Source of the DNA: Gemelliphila asaccharolytica | GTDB lineage: Bacteria > Bacillota > Bacilli > Staphylococcales > Gemellaceae | Length of the DNA stretch: 64,000 nt | Assembly: GCF_001553005.1 (NCBI RefSeq) | Contig: NZ_KQ959899.1 | Location: 58,595 to 122,594, forward strand | Direction of reading: 5' to 3' | Part shown: in pieces, positions 25,306 to 37,706 of the stretch | Layout of the letters: every line of letters starts with the position of its first letter | Numbering within the stretch: position 1 is the stretch's first letter | Notes under the pieces: model-generated | Told to the model about the DNA's origin: nothing | What the model saw: the letters and a program-made list of their open reading frames with translations, nothing else | Database searches by the model: none | Position numbers and translations under genes: made by a program

Positions 25306-26480
25306 ATGAATAAAGAAGAAATTATTTTAAAAATAATAGAAAAAATAAAAAAACAAGATATTTCAAAAATTACTTTCTCTAATATTAGAGAAAAAAATAT
25401 GGAGCTTAAAAAAGTTATTGGGAAAATAATATTAATTAGAAATAAGCCACATATACAATTTGAATATATATATAAGAGAATTATTAAACATAAAAATATA
25501 TATATATATTGGAAAATGACATTCTAATTCAAGAACTTGAATCTTTATTTCTTATATCTAAAGATATAAATTTTAAAACATCAAATGAAGAAATATCTAT
25601 AAAAGTGTCTAAAAAATTTAAAATTAATGTTAATACAAAATTTAAAAATAACAAAATAATAGTTAAACAGCATAACAATGAAAAAAAATATATTCTTTCA
25701 GCTGAAAAAATTTATCCTTTTCTAATAGAATTATCAATTCAAACTTATAATGGAATAATAAAAAAAGATAAATACAACAAATTTAAACAAATAAATAAAT
25801 ATTTAGAATTTATAAATGATAGCATAAAGCACATAGATAAAAAAAATAAGATAACTATAATAGATTTTGGGTGTGGTAAAAGTTATCTTACTTTTTCTCT
25901 TTATTATTATCTAACTGATATATTAAATCTTGATGTTGATATTTTTGGAATAGATTTGAAAAAAGAAGTTATAGATAATTGTAACAATATAGCCAAAAAG
26001 TTAAATTATAATAATCTGAAATTTATTTATAGTGACATATCTAATTTTAATATTAGTCAAAAAATAGATATAGTAATTAGTTTACACGCTTGTGACATAG
26101 CGACTGATATAGCCATATTAAAAGCTATTAAATGGAAAGCAAATTCTATTCTTGCAGTTCCATGTTGTCATAAGGAAGTCAATAAGCAAATAAATAGAAA
26201 TTATTTACCTATTATGTTAAAACATAATATTATAAAAGAAAAATTTTCTACTCTTTTTACAGACTCTATAAGAAGTGAAATTTTAGATGCCTGTTCGTAT
26301 AAATCTGATATTGTAGAATTTATTTCAGAAGAAAACACTCCTAAAAACATTCTCATAAGGGCTTATAAAAGAGATAAATTTATAGACTTCGATAAAATAA
26401 ATAAAATTGAACAATATTTAAAATCATTGGATATAACAATGTATCTAATAGATAATATAAAAAAAGAAATGAAAAATTAA
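25306..26480 (+). pseudogene. SAM-dependent methyltransferase split in two frames at an (AT)7 tract
   Basis: The first frame (25306-25527, 73 codons) starts MNKEEIILKIIEKIKKQDIS and runs into the AT tract; the second (from 25509 or so to 26480) carries the catalytic part: ITIIDFGCGKSYLTFSLYYY (SAM motif I), SDISNFN, VISLHACDIATDIA and AVPCCHKEVN, the pattern of the Methyltransf_32 family. The frames join if the tract (25496-25509) is one AT unit shorter: then it would read KHKNIYILENDILIQELES without a break. The second part could start at TTG 25509 but has no ribosome site. Target unknown; probably RNA or a small molecule. Whether this is decay, a reversible switch or an assembly error cannot be told here. 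Confidence 0.8.
25496..25509. repeat. (AT)7 dinucleotide tract inside a coding region
   Basis: Seven AT units at the junction of the two methyltransferase frames. A change of one unit down or two units up would restore one continuous frame. Confidence 0.85.
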
Positions 26481-26507
26481 AATATTATTTTTCATTTCTT
26501 TTTTTTT
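26466..26507 (+). terminator. Terminator of the split methyltransferase
   Basis: GAAATGAAAAAT and ATTTTTCATTTC around a nine-base loop, followed by nine T. It overlaps the end of the gene. Confidence 0.85.
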
Positions 26508-26530
26508 GAAAATTATATAATATTATCAAA

Positions 26531-27832
26531 TTAAGAATGTAACCATATTAATTGAATCAAAAATAATATCGAAAATAAATACATTAACGGATGAATATCT
26601 TTCCATTGACGTTTTGTTATTTTTAAAATAACATAAAATATAAATCCAAAAGCTATCCCATCATTTATAGAACCTGTAAGAGGTATACCTATTATTGTTG
26701 AAAAAGCTGGAAATGATTCTGTTATATCATTCCATTCCATTTTTGATATATTAACCATCATAAATGATCCTATTATTATAAGTGCAGGAGATGTTATTGC
26801 TGATACAGAAACCAAACTACTAGCAAGAGGATAAATAAATATTGAAATAAACACTAAGAACGCTGTTGTTAATGAGGTTAACCCTGTTTTTCCTCCATTT
26901 GCTACTCCTGAAGATGATTCTATAAACGCTGTTGTTGGAGAAGTCCCAAATAACGCACCAACTGTAGTAGCTATTGAGTCTGCTAAAAGAACATTCTTAG
27001 CTCTAACTATCTTATCATTTTTTATTAATCCAGCTTGATTTGCTACTGCTATCATTGTACCTGTTGTATCAAATAATGTTACCATTAAAAACGCAAATAC
27101 AATACCATACAACCCTAATTGAAAGACATTCATACTTTCTGTAATAGGATTATATACAAAACTAAAATCAAATTTTGGCATTCCAAATATTTTATTTATC
27201 TTTAAAAGTCCCATAAAATAGCTTATTACAGCTATTATTACCATTCCAATAAATATAGCCCCTTTTACTTCTAAAACTAACAGAATTAATATTATAATTA
27301 TTCCTAAAATTGTTAAATATGCCATAGGTTGCCCTAATTTTCCTAAAGCTAATATAGTTGCTTTATTCGATACAATAATACCAGAATTTTTCAATCCTAT
27401 AAAAGTGATAAATAAACCTATTGCTACTGATATTCCATATTTAAGATTACTAGGGATAGCGTCAATTAATGCTTCTCTAAACTTTGTAGCAGAAAGAAAA
27501 ACAAAAATTACCCCACCTATAAAACAAGTGGCTAATATAGTTTTATAATTTATTCCTGTCATAGCTACTACACTAGCAAAATATGAATTTAGACCCATAC
27601 CTGGTGCAACAACTATAGGATAATTTGCTGCTAAAGCCATAATTAATGTACCAACTAAAATAGCTAATATAGTTGCTGTAAATACTCTTTCCAAAGGAAC
27701 TCCCACACTAGATAAAATGGCTGGATTAACAACAAGTATATAACTCATAGAAAAAAATGTTATCATTCCTGATGAGATTTCTGTGCTAATATTAGTTTTA
27801 TTATCGTTTAACTTAAATATTCGATTTAACAT
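26531..27832 (-). CDS. NCS2/AzgA-type purine (guanine/hypoxanthine) permease
   Basis: 433 residues with 12 or more hydrophobic segments. The N-terminus TEISSGMITFFSMSYILVVN, the ANYPIVVAPGMGLNSYFA motif near residue 70 and FDTTGTMIAVANQAGL place it in the AzgA branch of NCS2, relatives of PbuG/PbuO that import hypoxanthine, guanine or adenine with protons. The FGTSPTTAFIESSSGVANGGKTGLTSL stretch (split by its own loops) is also typical. I found no purine riboswitch in the short leader. Confidence 0.9.
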   Translation of the reverse strand: MLNRIFKLNDNKTNISTEISSGMITFFSMSYILVVNPAILSSVGVPLERVFTATILAILVGTLIMALAANYPIVVAPGMGLNSYFASVVAMTGINYKTILATCFIGGVIFVFLSATKFREALIDAIPSNLKYGISVAIGLFITFIGLKNSGIIVSNKATILALGKLGQPMAYLTILGIIIILILLVLEVKGAIFIGMVIIAVISYFMGLLKINKIFGMPKFDFSFVYNPITESMNVFQLGLYGIVFAFLMVTLFDTTGTMIAVANQAGLIKNDKIVRAKNVLLADSIATTVGALFGTSPTTAFIESSSGVANGGKTGLTSLTTAFLVFISIFIYPLASSLVSVSAITSPALIIIGSFMMVNISKMEWNDITESFPAFSTIIGIPLTGSINDGIAFGFIFYVILKITKRQWKDIHPLMYLFSILFLIQLIWLHS

Positions 27833-27930
27833 TAAATATTCTCCTTTTTTATAAAGATAATTCGTGATTTACTATTAAATGATACACCTTTTTTTTAAAA
27901 AAATCAAGAGAATGTTTATTTTACTAACTA

Positions 27931-28875
27931 TTATTGTTTTTTGTCAAATTTTGGAACATAGAAATGTCTATTTTCCAAGCCATATATTTTATCTGAAAAT
28001 TCTCCAGGATTAACATCTGATAGATTTTTTTCAAACATCTGCATACGGGCATCTATGTTATCTATAAAGTTCAAAATTTCTGCTTCTTTTAGCATTGGTA
28101 ATTTTGGAGAACCAAATTCGTATTTACCATGATGTGCTAAAACCATATGTTTCAATAATATTATTTCCTCTCCTTCAATACCTAATTTATGTGAAATAAC
28201 AGATATCTCACTACACATTATAGATATATGCCCTATCAGTTCTCCTTCTACTGTATAATTTGTTGCAATAGGTCCATCAAATTCAACAGTTTTCCCTAAA
28301 TCGTGTAAAATAATACCACAATATAACAAGTCTTTATTGAGAATAGGATATATTTCCATAAGTTTCTGTGCAACTTTTAACATTGTCGTAGTATGATATA
28401 TTAACCCAGAATAAAAATCATGATGCATAGATTTTGCAGCTGGATAGCTAATAAATTTATTTTTATATTTATTTAATAACTCTATTGTTATAGCTTTAAG
28501 TTTTTTATTTTCTATAATTTTTAAAAAATCATTTAATTCAGAAATCATTATTTCTTTAGGAATAGGAGCAATTTTAATTAAATTATCTATAGATACTTTA
28601 TCCTCATCATTTTTTAGACGATAACTATTTATTTTCAATTGCATTTTATTTCTATATTCATTAGCAATAGCTTCAACGAAAATAATTCTTCCTGACTTCA
28701 AATTTTCATAATCTTCATTTTTCACTTCCCAAATTTTAGCATCAATACTTCCCGTTTTATCTTTTAGTACAACAGTAATATAAGGTTTTCCATTAGAAGA
28801 AATACCATTTTTAACGCTATCTACTAAAAAAAATTCACTTATACTTACTGCATTTTCCAAATCTTTAATAAACAT
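27931..28875 (-). CDS. yhaM: 3'-5' exoribonuclease YhaM
   Basis: 314 residues. An OB-fold domain (about 15-95: NGKPYITVVLKDKTGSIDAK) is followed by an HD domain with KSMHHDFYSGLIYHTTTMLK, ILHDLGKTVEF and VLAHHGKYEFGSPK, whose His and Asp bind the metal. It is a Bacillota-specific RNase that trims short single-stranded 3' ends. The length fits the family. It stands as a single gene. Confidence 0.94.
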   Translation of the reverse strand: MFIKDLENAVSISEFFLVDSVKNGISSNGKPYITVVLKDKTGSIDAKIWEVKNEDYENLKSGRIIFVEAIANEYRNKMQLKINSYRLKNDEDKVSIDNLIKIAPIPKEIMISELNDFLKIIENKKLKAITIELLNKYKNKFISYPAAKSMHHDFYSGLIYHTTTMLKVAQKLMEIYPILNKDLLYCGIILHDLGKTVEFDGPIATNYTVEGELIGHISIMCSEISVISHKLGIEGEEIILLKHMVLAHHGKYEFGSPKLPMLKEAEILNFIDNIDARMQMFEKNLSDVNPGEFSDKIYGLENRHFYVPKFDKKQ

Positions 28876-29044
28876 ATTATCTCCTCATATATATAAAATA
28901 TAATTATAAATTTATATTATAAAATTTATTATACAAACTTTCTTGAAAAATTTATAAAATTACATTTTATGCTAAACTAAAAAAAGAAAATTTTAAAACA
29001 TAAAATTAACTAAAATTTTAGCTAAAACTCTCTTTTTTTATTTA

Positions 29045-29392
29045 TTATTTAAAATTATTGAATAATTCTTCAATAGGTTTAAATATTATTTTATTTATAT
29101 CTTCTAATGTAACTTGCAAACGTTGTTGTATTTGTATTAGATTAGAAACAGTTTTATCTTCAAATACTTGTTTTTGTAATTCTTGTAAATTTTTTATTTC
29201 TTCATCAGAAGGTTTTTTCCCAGATTGTAACAAGGCCATGTATTCCTGTTGTTTTTTTAAAAAATTATCATATATATTTTTTGATTCTTCTTTTTCTGCT
29301 AAATCTTTAAATGCTTTTTCTAAAGACTTAAAATTTTCATCTTCTCTTAATACTTTTTCTAATTCATTTGCTTTATCGTATATATTAGTCAT
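29045..29392 (-). CDS. YlbF/YmcA family small helical protein
   Basis: 115 residues, nearly all helical and charged: NIYDKANELEKVLREDENFK, KNIYDNFLKKQQEYMALLQS and then a G-K-K-P-S-D-E-E-I turn. This is the YheA/YmcA/YlbF fold (Com_YlbF). Relatives form the Y-complex that helps RNase Y mature mRNAs, others like YheA are uncharacterised; which branch this is cannot be settled without alignment. Confidence 0.85.
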   Translation of the reverse strand: MTNIYDKANELEKVLREDENFKSLEKAFKDLAEKEESKNIYDNFLKKQQEYMALLQSGKKPSDEEIKNLQELQKQVFEDKTVSNLIQIQQRLQVTLEDINKIIFKPIEELFNNFK

Positions 29393-29538
29393 TTTTATCT
29401 CCTATTGTTTTTTTTATATTATATCATAAATTCTTCTTTTTTCACTAATATATTTTATCAAATAAAATCTAAATATAATTTACACACCTATCAATTTATT
29501 ATAAAATAAAAGAAAAAGAAATATTTAAGGAGGTACAT

Positions 29539-30402
29539 ATGAAAATAGCATGGATTGGTATAGGAGTAATGGGAGAAAATCTAGTTAAGCATTTATTAAA
29601 AAATAATAATGAAGTTTATGTTTACAATAGAACAAAGTCTAAGTGTAATAATGTTGTTAAAATGGGAGCTATTCAATTAGAAAAGGTGAGTGATGCTCCA
29701 AAAAAAGCAGATATTATATTTACAATGGTTGGATATCCTAGTGATGTAGAAGAAGTTTACTTCGGTAAAGATGGTCTTATAAAAACCGTAAAAGAAAATC
29801 AAATATTAATAGATATGACTACTTCTTCTCCAGAACTTGCAAAAAAAATCAATAAAGAATTTTATAAAAAAAATGTAAATACATTTGATATCCCTGTCAC
29901 AGGAGGAGATATAGGTGCAAAAAATGGAACACTAACTGTTTTTGTTGGAGGAAATGAAATTATTTTTGAAAATAAATTACGTAATTTATTAAAAATCTTT
30001 TCTAAAAATATAAAATATTTTGGAGATGCTGGTAATGGCCAATATGCAAAACTTGGTAATCAGATAGCTATCGCCACTACGATGATTTCTGTTGCTGAAA
30101 GCTACAAATTTGCTCAAAAAGCAGGATTAAACTTAAAATTATTTTTAGAAACAATCTCTACGGGCTCTGCAGGAAGTTTTTCAATGTCATCTTATTCTCC
30201 TAGAATACTAGAAAAAGATTTTAAACCAGGATTTTTTGTTCATCATTTTATAAAAGATATGAAATTAGCTTTAATAGAATGTGAAAAATTAAACATAAAA
30301 TTACCAGGATTAGAACTTGTTTACAATATGTATAACTCTTTATCTAATGAAATAAAATATAATGAAGGAACTCAATCTATAATAAAATATTACGAAAAAT
30401 AA
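29539..30402 (+). CDS. 3-hydroxyisobutyrate dehydrogenase-family oxidoreductase
   Basis: 287 residues. The Rossmann start MKIAWIGIGVMGENLVKHLL includes the GxGxxG-type loop; TSSPELAKKI and FDIPVTGGDIGAKNGTLTVF are the substrate loops, and GNGQYAKLGNQIAIATTM holds the catalytic Lys. It belongs to the beta-hydroxyacid dehydrogenases (GarR, MmsB, YihU kin), oxidising or reducing a small hydroxyacid with NAD(P). The substrate is unknown. AAGGAGG lies six bases before ATG. It is one of few plus-strand genes here and is monocistronic. Confidence 0.9.
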   Translation: MKIAWIGIGVMGENLVKHLLKNNNEVYVYNRTKSKCNNVVKMGAIQLEKVSDAPKKADIIFTMVGYPSDVEEVYFGKDGLIKTVKENQILIDMTTSSPELAKKINKEFYKKNVNTFDIPVTGGDIGAKNGTLTVFVGGNEIIFENKLRNLLKIFSKNIKYFGDAGNGQYAKLGNQIAIATTMISVAESYKFAQKAGLNLKLFLETISTGSAGSFSMSSYSPRILEKDFKPGFFVHHFIKDMKLALIECEKLNIKLPGLELVYNMYNSLSNEIKYNEGTQSIIKYYEK

Positions 30403-30432
30403 AAAGGCAACTCTTTTTAGAGAGTTGCCTTT
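30403..30432. terminator. Bidirectional terminator between the dehydrogenase and rpmF
   Basis: AAAGGCAACTCT and AGAGTTGCCTTT around a six-base loop; ends the plus-strand dehydrogenase and the minus-strand yceD-rpmF transcripts. Confidence 0.9.
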
Positions 30433-30449
30433 TAGTAATATCTAATATC

Positions 30450-30626
30450 TTATTTTACGTCTAGAACTTGTTTTCCTTTATACATACCAGTTTTTTTATC
30501 GATACGATGTCCCATTACATAATTTCCACTTTTTTCATCTAATGTAATAGCTGGTACAGATAATTTTTTATGTGTTCTTCTTTTTCTTTTAGCCGTTTTT
30601 GAAGTTCTTCTAAAAGGAACTGCCAT
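30450..30626 (-). CDS. rpmF: 50S ribosomal protein L32
   Basis: 58 residues: [20 protein letters not shown], then [20 protein letters not shown] and [18 protein letters not shown]. The N-terminal basic stretch is diagnostic for L32. The Cys pairs of a zinc ribbon found in some L32 proteins are absent, so this is the Cys-free form that needs no zinc. GGAGG lies nine bases upstream. It directly follows the yceD-like gene, a near-universal pairing. Confidence 0.95.
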   Translation of the reverse strand: MAVPFRRTSKTAKRKRRTHKKLSVPAITLDEKSGNYVMGHRIDKKTGMYKGKQVLDVK

Positions 30627-30653
30627 AGTTAATTTCCTCCAAATATTTTTTAT

Positions 30654-31163
30654 TTAAATATCACTCTTAAACACATCTTTTAAAGTTGAAAAAGGGTTAT
30701 TTTCTATATCTTTATTAACGTGTTCTTCTTCTGTCATTAATTTCCAATCTTTACCTTTTATATTATATAATTTCTCTTCTTCTAAAAAATAATTATTAGG
30801 CACATTTACTATTAAGATTTCCCTGATTAAATCAGATATATCTATATACATATCCATTTCGCTTATATCAGAAAAATAATTATCATCTTGTAGGAATTTT
30901 TTATCTACAAATTCTTCCTTTTCATCAATATTAAAATCAAAAGGTATTATATTGAGAGTCCTACTAGAATATACATAATAAGTTCCCTTAATATTTATAT
31001 CAACTAATATTTTATTTTCTCCATTTTTGGTAAGAATAGCTTTTATACTAATATCTTTTATATCATAAACAGATTTTGGTAAATTTTTTATATTGATATC
31101 TAACTTCTTTTCAAAAATAAATTGCTCTCCATTTTTAAATAAAGAAGATCTTAACCATTTCAT
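30654..31163 (-). CDS. yceD: YceD/DUF177 family protein
   Basis: 169 residues, rich in acidic residues and strands. The position directly upstream of rpmF and the C-terminal LYNIKGKDWKLMTEEEHVNK followed by NPFSTLKDVFK fit the DUF177 family, which is linked to 23S rRNA accumulation in plants and bacteria. The Cys motif that many members carry is missing here, which matches the Cys-free L32. Confidence 0.87.
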   Translation of the reverse strand: MKWLRSSLFKNGEQFIFEKKLDINIKNLPKSVYDIKDISIKAILTKNGENKILVDINIKGTYYVYSSRTLNIIPFDFNIDEKEEFVDKKFLQDDNYFSDISEMDMYIDISDLIREILIVNVPNNYFLEEEKLYNIKGKDWKLMTEEEHVNKDIENNPFSTLKDVFKSDI

Positions 31164-31273
31164 TAAATATCACCTCATAAACACAAGATTTATTATACCT
31201 TATATTTTATATGATGTCAACATAAAAAGTTGATACCTTTAAAAATTTTATTTTTACTATTAATAATAAAAAT

Positions 31274-31303
31274 AAAACCCAACTTGAAACAAGTCTGGGT
31301 TTT
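31274..31303 (-). terminator. rpsD terminator
   Basis: AAAACCCA-ACTTG pairs with CAAGT-TGGGTTTT (one bulged C) and is followed on the minus strand by a T-rich run. It ends nine bases before the rpsD stop codon. Confidence 0.85.
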
Positions 31304-31311
31304 GATTTTTA

Positions 31312-31914
31312 TTAACGTGAATAGTACTCTACTATTAATTGTTCATTAATTTCTGGATTTAACTCTCCTCTTTCAGGAACTCTAACAAGAGATCCTTCTA
31401 ATTTATCTGCATCAAAAGTTAAATATTCTGGTACGTAATTTGTTATTTCAACGGCTTCTTTTATTATTTCAAGATTGCGTGATTTTTCTCTAACTGTAAT
31501 GACTTGCCCAGCTTTTACTTGATAAGAAGGTATATCTACTTTTCTTCCATCTACTAATATATGTCCATGATTTACCAATTGTCTTGATTGACGGTTTGTT
31601 CTTGCTAAACCTAATTTGTATACTACAGAGTCTAGACGAGTAGCTAATAAAGCCATAAAGTTTGCACCATGTAAACCTGGTAACTTCCCTGCTTTGTTAA
31701 ATAATTTATGAAATTGTTTTTCATTCATTCCATAAAGATAACGTAATTTTTGTTTTTCTTGTAATTGTAATCCATATTCAGATAATTTTTTTCTTTGACC
31801 TGGTCCATGTTGTCCCGGTGCATAAGGACGCTTAGTTAATTCTTTTCCTGTTCCACTTAATGAAATTCCTAATCGTCTTGATTTTTTCCATGTTGATCCT
31901 GTAAAACGAGCCAT
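31312..31914 (-). CDS. rpsD: 30S ribosomal protein S4
   Basis: 200 residues, [20 protein letters not shown], the S4 core, and the S4 RNA-binding domain [20 protein letters not shown] with [20 protein letters not shown]. The N-terminus is the Cys-free variant (no C-x-x-C zinc knuckle). It nucleates 30S assembly and in Firmicutes represses its own mRNA through the leader just upstream. Confidence 0.96.
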   Translation of the reverse strand: MARFTGSTWKKSRRLGISLSGTGKELTKRPYAPGQHGPGQRKKLSEYGLQLQEKQKLRYLYGMNEKQFHKLFNKAGKLPGLHGANFMALLATRLDSVVYKLGLARTNRQSRQLVNHGHILVDGRKVDIPSYQVKAGQVITVREKSRNLEIIKEAVEITNYVPEYLTFDADKLEGSLVRVPERGELNPEINEQLIVEYYSR

Positions 31915-31924
31915 TTTGCTCCTC

Positions 31925-32050
31925 CTTATTCTTTTTGTTTTTGTAAAACAAAAAGCAAAATATCGTTGTTGTATATGTTATATCTCTGGAACTTCGCCTT
32001 GCAGCTAGGCTACACATCGCCACATAAAAATGTATAACATAGAGGCAATA
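31925..32050 (-). promoter_or_regulatory. Candidate S4 autoregulatory leader
   Basis: About 120 bases with much higher GC than the flanks. Minus-strand TATGTTATA (32041-32033) pairs with TATAACATA (31982-31974). A conserved-looking core GTGGCGATGTGTAGCCTAGC and AAGGCGAAGTTCCAGAG lies between. CCTC before the first arm can also pair with GAGA inside the loop side, giving a pseudoknot-like option. It lies directly before rpsD, where Firmicutes carry an S4-binding leader. Confidence 0.75.
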
Positions 32051-32218
32051 ACAAATATTAAGCTGCTATTATTTTACACTGTTTGAAATTATATCATTTT
32101 TTTTTTTATATAGTCAAATTTATATTGACATTTATTTTAATTTTTTTAAATATTATATATTATTATTAATATTTTTAAATTGTAAAAATCAAAATTTTAT
32201 TTGATTTTATTTTTATAA

Positions 32219-33646
32219 TTATCGTTTATTTATTTCTTCTAAAAGAAGTTTATTTGTTATTTTTGGATTTGCTTGTCCTTTTGATTTTTTCATTATTTGT
32301 CCAACTAAGAATCCAATTGCTCTATCTTTACCATTTTTATAGTCTTCTATTGATTTAGGATTTAAATCCAATACTTCTTTTATCCAATTTTTTAAAGTAG
32401 TTTCATCTGATACTTGAATTAATCCTTTTTCTTTTACTATTTTTTTAGCACTTCCACCATTTTCTATTAATTCTTGAAAAACTTTTTTTGCTAATTTAGA
32501 TGATATAGTTCCATCTGTAATTAATTTAATCATCTCTGATAAATTTTCACCAGTTAATTTTGTATCTTTAAGTTCTTTTTGTTCTTTATTTAAATAAGCA
32601 TTTACATCTACCATTAAGTAATTAGATGCTAATTTAGGATCTGCCCCATTTTTTACTGCTTCTTCGAACATATCTGACATATCTTTTGTTAGTGTAAGAA
32701 CATGAGCATCATATTTAGGTAGTCCTAATTTTTCTTGATAAATTTTTCTTCTTTCATCAGGAAGAACTGGTATTTCTTCTCTTACTTTTTCTATCCATTC
32801 ATCTGATATAACCATAGGTACTATATCAGGTTCTGGGAAATATCTATAATCGTCTGAACCTTCTTTTACTCTCATAAGTTTTGTAGAACCAGTAGTTTCA
32901 TCAAATCTTCTTGTTTCTTGATCTATTTTACCACCTGATAATATCACTTGTTCTTGTCTTTTTTGTTCATATTCTAATCCTTTTTTAACAAATGTAAATG
33001 AATTTAAATTTTTAAGTTCTGTTTTTGTTCCAAACTTTTCTTGTCCATAAGGTCTTAATGAAATATTAGCATCACATCTCATTGATCCTTCTTCCATTTT
33101 TACATCTGATACATCTATATACTGAATAATTGAACGTAATTTTTCAAGATATGCATATGCTTCTTCTGGTGTTCTAATATCTGGTTCTGAAACTATCTCT
33201 ATTAATGGAACTCCTTGTCTATTTAAATCTACTAGTGAATATCCGTTTTTATGAGTAAGTTTCCCTGCATCTTCTTCCAAATGTGCTCTTGTTATTCCAA
33301 TTCGTTTTGTTTCACCATTTACTTCTATGTCTATCCAACCATGTTCTCCAATAGGTTGATCAAATTGAGAAATTTGATATGCTTTTGGATTATCTGGATA
33401 AAAATAATTTTTCCTATCAAATTTTGACTCTTTTGCTACGGTCATATTAAGTGCCATAGCTGCTTTCATTCCCCACTCAACAACTTTTTTATTTACTACT
33501 GGTAACACTCCAGGATAACCTAAATCTACAACACTTGTATTAGTGTTAGGTTCTGAACCAAAATTTGCTGGTGAAGAAGAAAATATTTTAGAATTTGTTT
33601 TTAATTCTACATGGACTTCTAGTCCTATTACTGTTTCAAAATTCAT
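32219..33646 (-). CDS. gatB: Asp/Glu-tRNA amidotransferase subunit B
   Basis: 475 residues, starting [20 protein letters not shown]. Features include [34 protein letters not shown] and the C-terminal helical tail and YqeY-like domain to [17 protein letters not shown]. It is the kinase/transamidase part that converts Glu-tRNA(Gln) or Asp-tRNA(Asn). Third gene of gatCAB. Confidence 0.97.
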   Translation of the reverse strand: MNFETVIGLEVHVELKTNSKIFSSSPANFGSEPNTNTSVVDLGYPGVLPVVNKKVVEWGMKAAMALNMTVAKESKFDRKNYFYPDNPKAYQISQFDQPIGEHGWIDIEVNGETKRIGITRAHLEEDAGKLTHKNGYSLVDLNRQGVPLIEIVSEPDIRTPEEAYAYLEKLRSIIQYIDVSDVKMEEGSMRCDANISLRPYGQEKFGTKTELKNLNSFTFVKKGLEYEQKRQEQVILSGGKIDQETRRFDETTGSTKLMRVKEGSDDYRYFPEPDIVPMVISDEWIEKVREEIPVLPDERRKIYQEKLGLPKYDAHVLTLTKDMSDMFEEAVKNGADPKLASNYLMVDVNAYLNKEQKELKDTKLTGENLSEMIKLITDGTISSKLAKKVFQELIENGGSAKKIVKEKGLIQVSDETTLKNWIKEVLDLNPKSIEDYKNGKDRAIGFLVGQIMKKSKGQANPKITNKLLLEEINKR

Positions 33647-33661
33647 AATTTTCTCCTAACG

Positions 33662-35119
33662 CTAAAGTTCTATTTTTTTATTACTTAAACTATAATGTTG
33701 TTCATAATTATAAGCTACATCGTATATTGTTTTTTCAGCAAACGGTTTTGCTATTATTTGCATTCCTATAGGTCTTTTTCCTTTAAATCCACAAGGTATG
33801 CTCATTGCTGGAAGACCCGCCATATTCACTGGAATAGTTAATATATCATTAGCATACATAGTCAATTGATCTTTTATTTCTTCACCTATATTGAAAGCTA
33901 CAGTTGGTGCTGTTGGACCTATTACTACATCATAGTTTTTAAATACTTTATCAAAATCTTCTTTTATTAATGTTCTTATTTTTTGTGCTTTTTTATAATA
34001 CGCATCATAATAACCAGAAGATAAAACATAAGTTCCTAACATTATACGTCTTTTTACTTCATCACCAAAACCTTCTCCTCTTGTTTTTCTATAAACTTCA
34101 GAAAGATTTTTAGCATTTTCACTTCTATATCCATATCTTATCCCATCAAATCGTGAAAGGTTAGAACTTGCCTCTGCGGAAGCTATAACATAGTATGTTT
34201 CGATAGCATAATGTGTGTTTGGTAATGATACTTCCTCTACAATTGCTCCTTGACTTTCTAAATATTTCACAGCATTTAATACACTAGCTTTTACATCTTC
34301 ATCAATCCCAGAAGAAAAATATTCTTTTGGTAAAGCAATTTTTAATCCTTTTATATTACCTGTTATTATTTTACTAAATTTTGGTACATCTACTGGAGCA
34401 CTTGTCATATCATTTTCATCTACTCCTGATATTATTTCTAGCACTCTAGCATTATCTTTAACTGTTCTTGTCATTGGCCCTATTTGATCTAATGATGATG
34501 CAAATGCTACAAGCCCAAATCGTGAAACCCTACCATATGTAGGTTTTAATCCTATAATTCCACAATATGATGATGGTTGTCTTACCGAACCTCCTGTATC
34601 ACTTCCTAGTGCAAATGATACTTGTCCAGATGCTACAGATGCAGCACTACCTCCTGATGAGCCTCCAGGTACTGCTTGTAAATCATGAGGATTTCTACAT
34701 TTTTTATAATAAGATGTTTCTGTAGAACCACCCATTGCAAATTCATCCATATTTAATTTTCCCATTAATATCGGGTTTTCTTTTTTTAATTTATTCATGA
34801 CTGTAGCATCATATATAGGAATAAATCCCTCCAATATTTTTGATGCACAAGTTGTTTCTATATCTTTTGTCACAATATTATCTTTTATACCCATTGGTAT
34901 AGCAAATAGTGACCCACTTATTTCCCCTTTTTCTTGTAAATTGTCTAAATGTTTAGCTTTTTCTACTGCTAAATCTTCTGTTACTTTTAAAAATGAACCT
35001 ATTTTATCATCAGTTTCTTTTATTCTATCTAATGAATCTTTTAATAATTCTGTAGGCTTAATTTCTTTATTTTTAAGTTTTTTTTCTAAACTTTCAATAC
35101 TTTCGTAAATTAAACTCAT
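33662..35119 (-). CDS. gatA: Asp/Glu-tRNA amidotransferase subunit A
   Basis: 485 residues of the amidase-signature family: [12 protein letters not shown] carries the catalytic Lys, [20 protein letters not shown] the Ser-cis-Ser-Lys triad loops, and [20 protein letters not shown] the nucleophilic Ser. It hydrolyses glutamine to supply ammonia to GatB. The start is 17 bases after gatC. Confidence 0.97.
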   Translation of the reverse strand: MSLIYESIESLEKKLKNKEIKPTELLKDSLDRIKETDDKIGSFLKVTEDLAVEKAKHLDNLQEKGEISGSLFAIPMGIKDNIVTKDIETTCASKILEGFIPIYDATVMNKLKKENPILMGKLNMDEFAMGGSTETSYYKKCRNPHDLQAVPGGSSGGSAASVASGQVSFALGSDTGGSVRQPSSYCGIIGLKPTYGRVSRFGLVAFASSLDQIGPMTRTVKDNARVLEIISGVDENDMTSAPVDVPKFSKIITGNIKGLKIALPKEYFSSGIDEDVKASVLNAVKYLESQGAIVEEVSLPNTHYAIETYYVIASAEASSNLSRFDGIRYGYRSENAKNLSEVYRKTRGEGFGDEVKRRIMLGTYVLSSGYYDAYYKKAQKIRTLIKEDFDKVFKNYDVVIGPTAPTVAFNIGEEIKDQLTMYANDILTIPVNMAGLPAMSIPCGFKGKRPIGMQIIAKPFAEKTIYDVAYNYEQHYSLSNKKIEL

Positions 35120-35136
35120 TTATTTCTCCTTAATAA

Positions 35137-35427
35137 TTATTCTATTATAGTTGGGACTTTAAATTGTCCTGCTTCTGTTTCATAAGCATTTTTTAGTACT
35201 TCTTCTCTAGCTAGTCCTTTTTTAGCAACATCTTCTCTAAAAACATTAACTAAATCTAGCACATGATAAGTTGGTTTTATATTTTCTGTGTCTACATCTG
35301 ATAGATTTTCTACTAATCCGACTATTTTTTCTAGTTGTTTTGTATACATTTCTATTTCATCATCTTTTATTTCAAGTCTAGCAAGTTCTGCTATATGTTC
35401 AACTTGCTCTTTTGTTATTTTTGTCAT
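35137..35427 (-). CDS. gatC: Asp/Glu-tRNA amidotransferase subunit C
   Basis: 96 residues from ATG 35427; the GTG four codons earlier lies in the ribosome site GTGGAGG. MTKITKEQVEHIAELARLEI and the conserved L-x-D-V-x-T-E-N-I-x-P-T-Y segment are diagnostic. GatC clamps GatA and GatB together. First gene of the operon. Confidence 0.96.
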   Translation of the reverse strand: MTKITKEQVEHIAELARLEIKDDEIEMYTKQLEKIVGLVENLSDVDTENIKPTYHVLDLVNVFREDVAKKGLAREEVLKNAYETEAGQFKVPTIIE

Positions 35428-35526
35428 ATATTCCTCCACTAAAATATTTATCTACTATAATAGCATAAAAAGACTATTTTATCAACGAACTTATTACTTT
35501 TTAAAATTTACTAAATTCTAAAAAAA

Positions 35527-35562
35527 CCCTAAAAATACTGAATACTAAATTCTTTTTTAGGG
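35527..35562 (-). terminator. metG terminator
   Basis: CCCTAAAAA pairs with TTTTTAGGG over a loop of 18 bases; on the minus strand TTTTTT follows. Confidence 0.8.
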
Positions 35563-35583
35563 CTATATTATATTATTAAAAAA

Positions 35584-37566
<1,983 letters not shown>

Positions 37567-37650
37567 TTATATTATTTTATGCAATCATCTTATTTTAACA
37601 TAATTATTACTTATATGTATATATACAGATATTTTTTTTGAAAAAATTAA

Positions 37651-37683
37651 AAAAAATATCTTAAAATAATTAAGATATTTTTT
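37651..37683 (-). terminator. Lactate permease terminator
   Basis: AAAAAATATCTTAA and TTAAGATATTTTTT around a five-base loop, with T-rich sequence on the minus strand after the stem. Confidence 0.8.
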
Positions 37684-37706
37684 CTTTTTTATTTTTCTAA
37701 AAATAT

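Noticed and set aside
27833-27930. Purine riboswitch ahead of the NCS2 permease
   Set aside because: The leader is short and AT-rich with none of the conserved core of a purine aptamer.
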